From Hydractinia symbiolongicarpus (taxonomy: Eukaryota; Cnidaria; Hydrozoa; Anthoathecata; Hydractiniidae), in NCBI RefSeq assembly GCF_029227915.1, contig NC_079876.1, forward strand, positions 29,795,828 to 29,859,827: DNA of 64,000 nt. The letters are read 5' to 3'. Under the pieces are notes generated by a model. The model saw only the letters and a program-made list of their open reading frames with translations. It was not told the DNA's origin and searched no databases. Position numbers and translations under genes: made by a program. Within the stretch, counting starts at the first letter, position 1; each line of letters opens with the position of its first letter. Shown in pieces: positions 57,919 through 64,000 of the stretch.

Positions 57919-57930
57919 TACCAGAGGTGA
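57919..57930 (-). pseudogene. Truncated tRNA-Leu, copy 116, array edge
   Basis: Only taccagaggtg of the acceptor 3' strand remains before unrelated sequence begins. Confidence 0.7.
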
Positions 57931-58474
57931 TCGCGCGAAACTAAACAAAAGCGATAACTAAGAAATTTCGTAAAACCTCTTTTTCACAGAATTATAAAAT
58001 TAAATATTGATAATAATCACAATATTGTCAGTGGTGGCCGACGTAAATCCAACATTGATGAAGCTTTTAGTTCAAAAAATCCATGCAAAGTTATACCTTA
58101 AACCCTTATTTCGAAAGAAATGCAATACATCGAGTTGTACAATCCGTAGTGTGCCAAAATGTCACGAATTAAGGGGATGCACGTCGTAAGGTACACTCTT
58201 TCAACCGGAAAATAACACTCGGAACGCAGATAATAATAGTAACTTTCGGAGAAGGCTAACGAAGAAGCTTGTGGGGTTTTTTTCAAGTAAAAATAACGGC
58301 ACTAGTTATGACAAACGATTTCTTAAAGTCAATGAATCTGCTGCAATGAATTTTGTAAACTCACGGGAAAAAATAAACAAAAACAAACAATCTACAGAAA
58401 CGAAAACAATTTATTAAATTTATCAAGATTTATAAAACAGCTTCAAATTTTTGACAGAAAAATAATAACAACGC
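57931..58474. other. Non-array intergenic DNA
   Basis: AT-rich sequence without similarity to the array unit. Short open frames here lack codon structure or recognisable motifs. No gene supported. Confidence 0.5.
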
Positions 58475-58540
58475 GTGTGAGGTAGTTCAGTCGGTAGAGC
58501 GTTCACTTCCTATTCATATGGGTTCAATCCCACGTAACAG
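58475..58540 (+). repeat. tRNA-derived SINE-like head
   Basis: A box TAGTTCAGTCGG and B box GGTTCAATCC lie about 30 bp apart, with a T-arm-like TGGGTTCAATCCCA. The anticodon arm does not fold, so it is a tRNA-derived repeat rather than a tRNA gene. Confidence 0.55.
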
Positions 58541-59665
58541 TTGTTGCTTATTGAACAGAAAATGGAAGCTTCTTAACACTCTAGAACCGTCTATGTTTTC
58601 CCTCCTGGAACAAAATTGACAGGGTAAATTTATTGGAATTAATGATGCTAACCACATAAAATATAGATCACTACTTTTTGCTGCCAAGACAACACAATTG
58701 AAGGCACTGTTTTCCATTTGGAAAGTACAAATTGTATTTAACAATTTGCTCAAGGTTGCCCTCATGCTTATGGCTTTTTTGGCCAGTTGACACGCATACT
58801 AATCTACCATACTGAACACAAAAGTTACGAAAAACACAAAATTTGATTAAGGTGTATTATGTGGTTTCACATTCCTAAAGGGTCATTCAAAAGTAGTTTT
58901 TACATATCATAACTTAGCTATACCACATTATTGTAAGCTCATGAAACACAATGCAAAAACATGGGTCGTAAAGAAAATGATGATGCCCAATTTTTTTTTA
59001 TCTTTTTTTAATATTTTATATATGTCAAACTTAATCTCCCCAAAACAATAATTACATTAACGGTTGCCACCATTATCGAACAAAAGTCCAATTGGTCATT
59101 TGTGACTTCACACATCGTACATACTTCTTGAAAAATTTATTGCTAGGTTCGAGTGTTGGAGAATTTAACAGCATGCGAAAGTAGGTAAACAAAGTAGAAT
59201 TTCCAGGTAAAGGCAACATTTAATAAAATAGTTCAGATTTAGAACATATATTATCAGTAAAAAGACGCTAGTAGCAACAGTACAAAAGTTTTTAACCACA
59301 AATGAGCAACTACCTTAAAGAATAAAGAGGTATTTGCCCCTGTTAGTTTGGATTGGTGACTTAAATTTATTTCCACGATGCAACAAAAAAAAGAAACAAC
59401 CTGAGTTTTAGGAAATGTTTAAAAATTGTGTAATAAAATTTAAAAAGAAAGAGTTTTGTTAATCATTATGAATTGAATTTTCTGCTTCTGACTGTAGCTA
59501 GAAGTAGCTATCTAGCTAGCTATAGCTAATGATTCGATTGGAGGATGACAGCAAAAATAATTTTCCATGGTGGCCACAGGCACCAAAAAGTAATTTAGTT
59601 AGCTAGCTAAATCAAACCAAAAACGTAAATATAACTTTCAAATCATCCATACCTTCACAACTCAC
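58541..59665. other. Non-array intergenic DNA
   Basis: AT-rich, with simple runs and a short CTAGCTAG-type stretch near 59,510. I see no gene or repeat I can name. Confidence 0.45.
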
Positions 59666-59783
59666 CTTTTCACTGCTGTATGAATTGCTCAATTGCTTCG
59701 CAATAACAATGCGCTTGTGTGAGTGACCATGTGAGTCCACTACACGCAAAGTACGGGTCACTCTCTTTCGACGTGGTGTTACG
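59666..59783 (-). other. Possible coding exon (118 nt), unknown gene
   Basis: Bounded by an AATTTTAG acceptor and an AAAAG|GTGAGT donor, with an open frame throughout. It reads VTPRRKRVTRTLRV... and ends ...NSYSSEK: basic and polar, no domain recognised. About the first 30 nt lie inside the left inverted repeat of the Penelope-like element, and a matching acceptor plus coding start is found at the right repeat (62,815-62,846). It may be a host exon or element sequence that resembles one. Confidence 0.35.
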
Positions 59784-59910
59784 CTAAAATTTACCAAGTT
59801 AAAAAGAAAACGCAAATCAGGGGGTTACTATATAATCATTTAATTCTTCTTTCTTAAAAAATAAAACTCCGTTTTACTGAAAACTTTATTTTATTGAAAC
59901 TAATTTTTTT
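59753..59910 (+). repeat. Penelope-like element, left inverted repeat
   Basis: Runs from cgggtcact through gacgtggtgttacgctaaaa to ttattgaaactaa; matches the right end in inverse orientation with few differences. Confidence 0.8.
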
Positions 59911-60651
59911 TATTTTTAAATGTTTTTATTTGTTTTGTTTTTATTTTAAAAACCCCAAGGGTCGTTATAAATATAATAATTTAATTTTACCCCCGGATTA
60001 ATGGGCACGCCGTGTGTAACAGAAACAAGTTGTTTATCAGCTGAAAAAAGAAAAGCGGAGCGAAGAAGGTTGTCTCTTTTTCAAAGTAATCCTGGAAAAA
60101 AATATTTCAAACAATGTCTACTCATAATGAGGTTAGATTAAAGCTTATATTTGTTTTTCTATATTTTCCATTTTTGTGTTCTGTGACCGAGGTTGCTTCC
60201 TTTTATAGAAATTCTATCGGATTTGAATATGAATGTAATTCGAATCTGAAATGTATAAAACAAATTGTTGTGTTGTTGTCGAACGAAGTTAGTGTTGTAG
60301 TTAGAAATATTTCTAACGTACGATGATTTAAAATCTGAAAGAGAAATGATTGGAAATGCTTCAGGCAATTGTATGCATCTTCAATTCGTTGGGATGAAAA
60401 GAAGTTTAGTATTTGAAGTAAAAAATTGATTGGAGTTTTATTAAGAGAACGCTAGCAAGCTACCTATTGAGAAGTAAAAGAAAAACAGGTGCGTTGTTTA
60501 GATTATTTAGTAGAGAAATGAACTTAATGTATAACGAGCTTCTAGCCGTTTCTTTCGGAGCTAAACTTTCCTTAAATATTAAGTTGGTTATTGTGTCTTG
60601 AGCCGGAAAATATTTTCTTTAAGCACTTATTTTGTAAGCGCATACTCTGAA

Positions 60652-62420
60652 TAATGGGACACACTGTCTAAATTAAGAAAGGATAAAGATATTATGATCT
60701 TGCCAGCTGATAAAGGTCGAACGACGGTCATTTTAGACAAAAATGATTACCTTGATAAATGTTATGACCACATTAACAACGGTCGAGACGCACGCCTCAA
60801 ACGACATCCAAATGAAACAATGAAGCGTGACACAAGGAATATCTTGATACGTTTAAATAAAGACGACAGCATTGATGATAGATTGTATTATAAACTTAGA
60901 CCTTGAGACACTTCACTGTCTCGAATCTATGGTCTTCCTAAAATATATAAACCAGGAATTCCTATACGCCTAATCGTGTCGTGTACAGGATCCCCCTTGT
61001 ATAATTTATTGAAATTCCTAGTTTCCACTCTTAGCAATTACACAAAAAGTGATCACTGTAAAAACTCGAAAGAATTTTCGGAATTTATCAGAAACATACG
61101 GATTGAGAACGACGAGTGTATGGTATCATTTGACGCTACTTCACTGTACACAAATGTACCGATAAAGGACACATTATATATCATCAGGGAATTACTGCTA
61201 AATGATGATGAGTATGAGAACAAAACGTGCATCCCTATGGACAAACTAATGTCCTTGGTCCAAGTTGTACTTACAAAAACATTGTATTTATTTCACGGTA
61301 ACTTCTTTACGCAACCTGACGGTGTGGTTATGGGTGGACCAACATCTTCTGTGGTAGCTGAAATATATATGCTAGCTCATGAGACTACAGATTTAACAAC
61401 TGCAGATCACGCTCCAAGAGTTTGGAAAAGTTTTGTGGATGACGTCTTTTTAATAATAAAAAGAGAACATCTAGACGCATTTCATGAACATATCAAAAAT
61501 TTGCACCCGAAGATTCAATTTACAATTGAACGCTAGAAGAACGGTACACTTCCTTTCTTAGACACTCCAGTGTCTCGCAACGGTGGTAACTTATCAATAT
61601 CAGTATACCGCAAACCAACTCATATTAATCAATATTTAAACTACACATCTAATCACTAAATGTCCTGCAAAGAAACTGTAGTGGCCTCATTACTGGACAG
61701 GGCAGTCAATATAGTCAGTGGAAAGAATGACCGAAAGAAATAGTTATCTCACATAAACAATGCCTTACTTGCAAATGGGTGCTCGAGACAGACCAATAAA
61801 AATGTTGAGAGGAAAATTAGGCACAGGACTGATAAGAGCAATGACGGGGAAGATGCGGAAAATGAACCAGTAGCCACAGTGTGTATGTCATATATACCAG
61901 GGACAAGTAACATACCTCGTTGGGTATTGACAGATATAGAATAAAGCCAGTGTTTCAATCTAAAAATACGCTACGTTGTATACTGTCGCATCCGAAAGAC
62001 AAAATATGTCTAGAGAATCAACGTAATATTGTCTACGAAATCCCGTGTAAGGATTTTGAGGCTGCTTATGTCGGTGAAACAAAACGAATGTTTAAACAAC
62101 GTGTGCAAGAGCACAAAACGGCCGTACGCAACGCAGACACAAACAAAAATGAGATTGCGGACCATAGCTGGAAGAATGATCATGTTATAGACTGGGATAA
62201 TAAAAAGATCATAGACCGAGAGTCTGGTTGGACAGCAAGAAAAGTAAAAGAAACCATAAAAATTATAGACAGAAATACTCATATCAATAGTATTTCCTAT
62301 CAACTTCAGAAATATGGTTACCCGAACTTCGGAAAGCGAACATTTAGGAAAAAGTGCAAAAAATTGTTCGGGACAAACGCAACAAAAAAGCAAACTTTTA
62401 GAGAAAGAAACGTAACATAA
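60652..62420 (+). pseudogene. Penelope-like RT and GIY-YIG endonuclease, broken
   Basis: From 60,652 the frame reads TLSKLRKDKDIMILPADKGR, typical of Penelope RT fingers. The polymerase motifs follow: SFDATSLYTNVPI (motif A), MGGPTSSVVAE (motif B) and FVDDV (motif C, YVDD in most relatives). The catalytic aspartates are kept. In-frame stops stand at 60,904 (TGA), 61,534 (TAG), 61,657 (TAA) and 61,741 (TAG), and the frame shifts near 61,918. In the new frame the endonuclease reads IVYEIPC, AYVGET and FKQRVQEHK, then RESGW and KETIKI, matching the GIY-YIG fold with its arginine and glutamate. Intact relatives copy their RNA at a nick made by this nuclease. The clean alignment apart from a few stops suggests moderate age. 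Confidence 0.82.
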
Positions 62421-62581
62421 AGCGACTTTTTAGAAAAAGGAAAGATTTTAATCAATCTATTGCTTCCATCTGGGTCCGTAAAAAAGTTAATTACTTTAAT
62501 TGCTGTGATCTGATTGGTTAATTTCGATCCTCTCTTCAAATGATAAATAGCCAAAGATGATTACGATCATTGCGCGTGGAT

Positions 62582-62597
62582 GACAGCTGTAGCTGTC
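62582..62597 (+). repeat. Hairpin at the 3' tail of the Penelope-like element
   Basis: GACAGC-TGTA-GCTGTC, followed directly by GAAACGTAAA. The layout recalls the hammerhead-type ribozymes known in Penelope-like elements, but the conserved CUGANGA strand does not fit (GTGGATGA here). Confidence 0.5.
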
Positions 62598-62689
62598 GAA
62601 ACGTAAATAAATTCGCTTGTTCATGACACGGTAATATTTATATTATTCAATGACGATGACTGAACAGATAAGTGGTAATATTTTAAAAA

Positions 62690-62846
62690 ATTAGTTTCAA
62701 TAAAATAAAGTTTTCAGTAATATAGAGTTTTTTTAAGGGTGGTAAAGAAGAAGAATTAAATGATTATAAAGTAACCCCCTGATTTGCGTTTTTTTTTTAA
62801 CTTGGTAAATTTTAGCGTAACACCACGTCGTAAGAAAGTGACCCGC
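62690..62846 (-). repeat. Penelope-like element, right inverted repeat
   Basis: Inverse of 59,753-59,910, including ggggttactttataatcat and the gacgtggtgttacgct block. Confidence 0.8.
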
Positions 62847-63250
62847 AATGAAATGTTAAATTCAAGCGTTGAGCTTTTCTATTATTGCTGTCAGCAAACA
62901 ACCAGATAAGATTGAGCAGAATAGGAAGTCTGCAAAACTCAATGCAGAATTCCTTAAAGAAGCCAGGTGAAAATTGTAGTGTATTTGGGTGTAAAAGAAC
63001 AAAAGGCATTTGTTATATTTAATACAAATCAGTCTTGCCGAGGCAATTTATTTCAGCTATTTTCAGCCTTATCATTCTTATTGCTCTAAATAAGTGAGAG
63101 TTTTAACATTTTTATGCTAAATTGTTTTTAATTTTTTGGTTAGGAATTGTTTGGTAAAACGTTTTACTTAAGCTGTTACATCAGGACCACCAAGAATGAT
63201 TTTGACTACTCTTACAACTAATGAACCCTAATACAAAAGCCTTACCGACT
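62847..63250. other. Intergenic DNA
   Basis: AT-rich, no gene or named repeat seen. Confidence 0.4.
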
Positions 63251-63540
63251 GTTTGACTTGTGATAAAGCGTTCGCTTTCAGTGCGGGAGGTCTTCGGGTT
63301 CATACCCCGACCAAGTCATACCAGAGACTATAAAAGTGTGAATCTATCTTTTCTGCTTAGCGTTCAGCATGAGAATAGGATTGATATCTTAGGCGGTTGT
63401 CTAGTTGAGTGATTGCTGTGCTAGCACGACTTTCGGAGCTGAAATGGGAGTTTTAAATTCACTAGGACTCCTTCGCAGGACCCTCGTTGATAGCAGTACC
63501 AATAGGAACTGAAGAGGTCATCCTGGGTAAATAATTTTAA
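63251..63540 (+). repeat. tRNA-derived SINE
   Basis: A degenerate tRNA-like head with B box GGTTCATACC (63,297) runs into ccaagtcataccagagacta, then gcttagcgttcagcat and an actgaagaggtcatcctggg tail ending in AT-rich repeats. This head, body and tail order is familiar from coral and mollusc SINEs. No flanking duplication was identified. Confidence 0.65.
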
Positions 63541-64000
63541 TAATAGGGAGATTTAAACACATGCATTAAAATTTAAAAATACACGACTGTAACTGATGCA
63601 ACATTTATAAAGTGTAAAAAACCATGAGCCAGACTAAGAAGTATGTATAGATAATGGTTTAGGCTTTACAATTCAGGCATATAGGTGGTTCTTGCCAGAA
63701 GATTACATATTATATAAAAATTGTAGATCACTCAAAAATGTACTGCTCTAAATCATTTACTTAGCATTGGAAACTTCAAATTTTGCAGTGGTATTGAACC
63801 AGATCTATCTAGCAAGGTTTTATCGCACCCAATATTTAATTATTTTATCCCGTTGTGCAGAATTTTTCCATGGCAAAGAAATTTAAAATTTAAAACATTT
63901 TTTCCTGATAATACGCATTACATTATGGCAAAAATAACGAGAAACAGGAATCTCTCTAAAGTGCATAAAATATAACGAAAATATGACTTACACCCATTCT
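63541..64000. other. Intergenic DNA to window end
   Basis: AT-rich, no feature supported. Confidence 0.4.

Larger units (their letters stand above)
1..57930 (-). repeat. Tandem array of tRNA-Leu(UAA) repeat units
   Basis: About 116 units of roughly 440-454 bp run head to tail, each holding one 83-bp class II tRNA-Leu sequence on the minus strand plus a ~360-bp spacer. The most regular start-to-start distances are 443-446 and 453-454 bp. Class A copies have A73, G18G19 and a U27-A43 pair. Class B copies have G73, C19 and an A27-A43 clash. Class C copies have A73 and a restored A27-U43 pair. Hybrids between classes are common. The array is open at the left edge of the window and stops inside a tRNA at 57,930. 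It is interrupted by mobile elements at 268-2942, 11,313-15,075 and 57,385-57,560. Confidence 0.95.
59753..62846 (+). mobile_element. Penelope-like retroelement
   Basis: Reverse transcriptase followed by GIY-YIG endonuclease, the diagnostic order of Penelope-like elements. It is flanked by inverted repeats (59,753-59,910 and about 62,690-62,846), which this group is known to carry as direct or inverted terminal copies. The N-terminal ~250 codons expected before the RT are not recognisable in 59,911-60,650. Coding parts are broken, so this is an inactive copy. A hairpin plus CGAAACGTAAA marks the 3' tail at 62,582-62,608. Confidence 0.8.

Noticed and set aside
1-57930. CRISPR-like regular repeats
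   Set aside because: Unit length, tRNA content, spacer similarity and the eukaryotic setting exclude it.
1-57930. 5S rDNA-type array
   Set aside because: The conserved 83-bp core folds as class II tRNA-Leu, and no 5S-like internal control region is seen.
58475-58540. Functional tRNA gene
   Set aside because: A and B boxes are present but the anticodon arm and acceptor do not pair.
58514-58765. 83-codon minus-strand frame
   Set aside because: Overlaps the SINE-like head, lacks recognisable motifs and splice context.
60114-60326. 70-codon frame upstream of the Penelope RT
   Set aside because: Hydrophobic stretch by composition only; no similarity to the Penelope N-terminal region that I can recognise.

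Overview
The window looks like an AT-rich animal genome, most likely an early-branching metazoan such as a cnidarian. This rests on spliced genes, a PIF/Harbinger element, a Penelope-like retroelement, a tRNA-headed SINE, and a ZAD-finger plus RecQ-helicase transposon. I cannot fix the species. No ordinary host gene is clearly present.

Positions 1 to about 57,930 are one enormous head-to-tail array. Each unit is about 440-454 bp: an 83-bp leucine tRNA gene, anticodon UAA, always on the minus strand, followed by a spacer of about 360 bp. I count 116 copies or remnants. Only about seven read as fully intact tRNA-Leu(UAA) (class A: A73, G18G19, paired anticodon stem). A large second family (class B) carries three shared changes: discriminator G73, C at position 19 and an A27-A43 clash in the anticodon stem. 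Smaller groups show a compensated anticodon stem (class C), T-stem defects, or a changed anticodon. Units are organised in nested higher-order repeats of about 892, 1342, 3131, 3152 and 3575 bp and in a ~4-kb segmental duplication. This indicates recent unequal exchange or conversion. Most spacers lack a T-run directly after the tRNA, but usually carry one about 200-215 nt downstream, so tRNA-headed transcripts near 300 nt are possible.

Four insertions interrupt or follow the array. (1) 268-2942 is a compact PIF/Harbinger transposon with an apparently intact DDE transposase and a convergent Myb/SANT-like gene, sitting exactly at a tRNA 3' end. (2) 11,313-15,075 is an element with terminal inverted repeats, a ZAD zinc-finger gene and a broken, spliced RecQ-type helicase; it split a tRNA inside its B box and is flanked by a 12-bp repeat. 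(3) 57,385-57,560 is a short Helitron-like insertion. (4) 59,753-62,846 is a Penelope-like element with reverse transcriptase and GIY-YIG endonuclease broken by stops and a frameshift, between inverted repeats of about 150 bp.

From 57,931 to the end lies non-array DNA with tRNA-derived SINE-like sequences at 58,475 and 63,251, one exon-like segment at 59,666-59,783, and otherwise nothing I can support.
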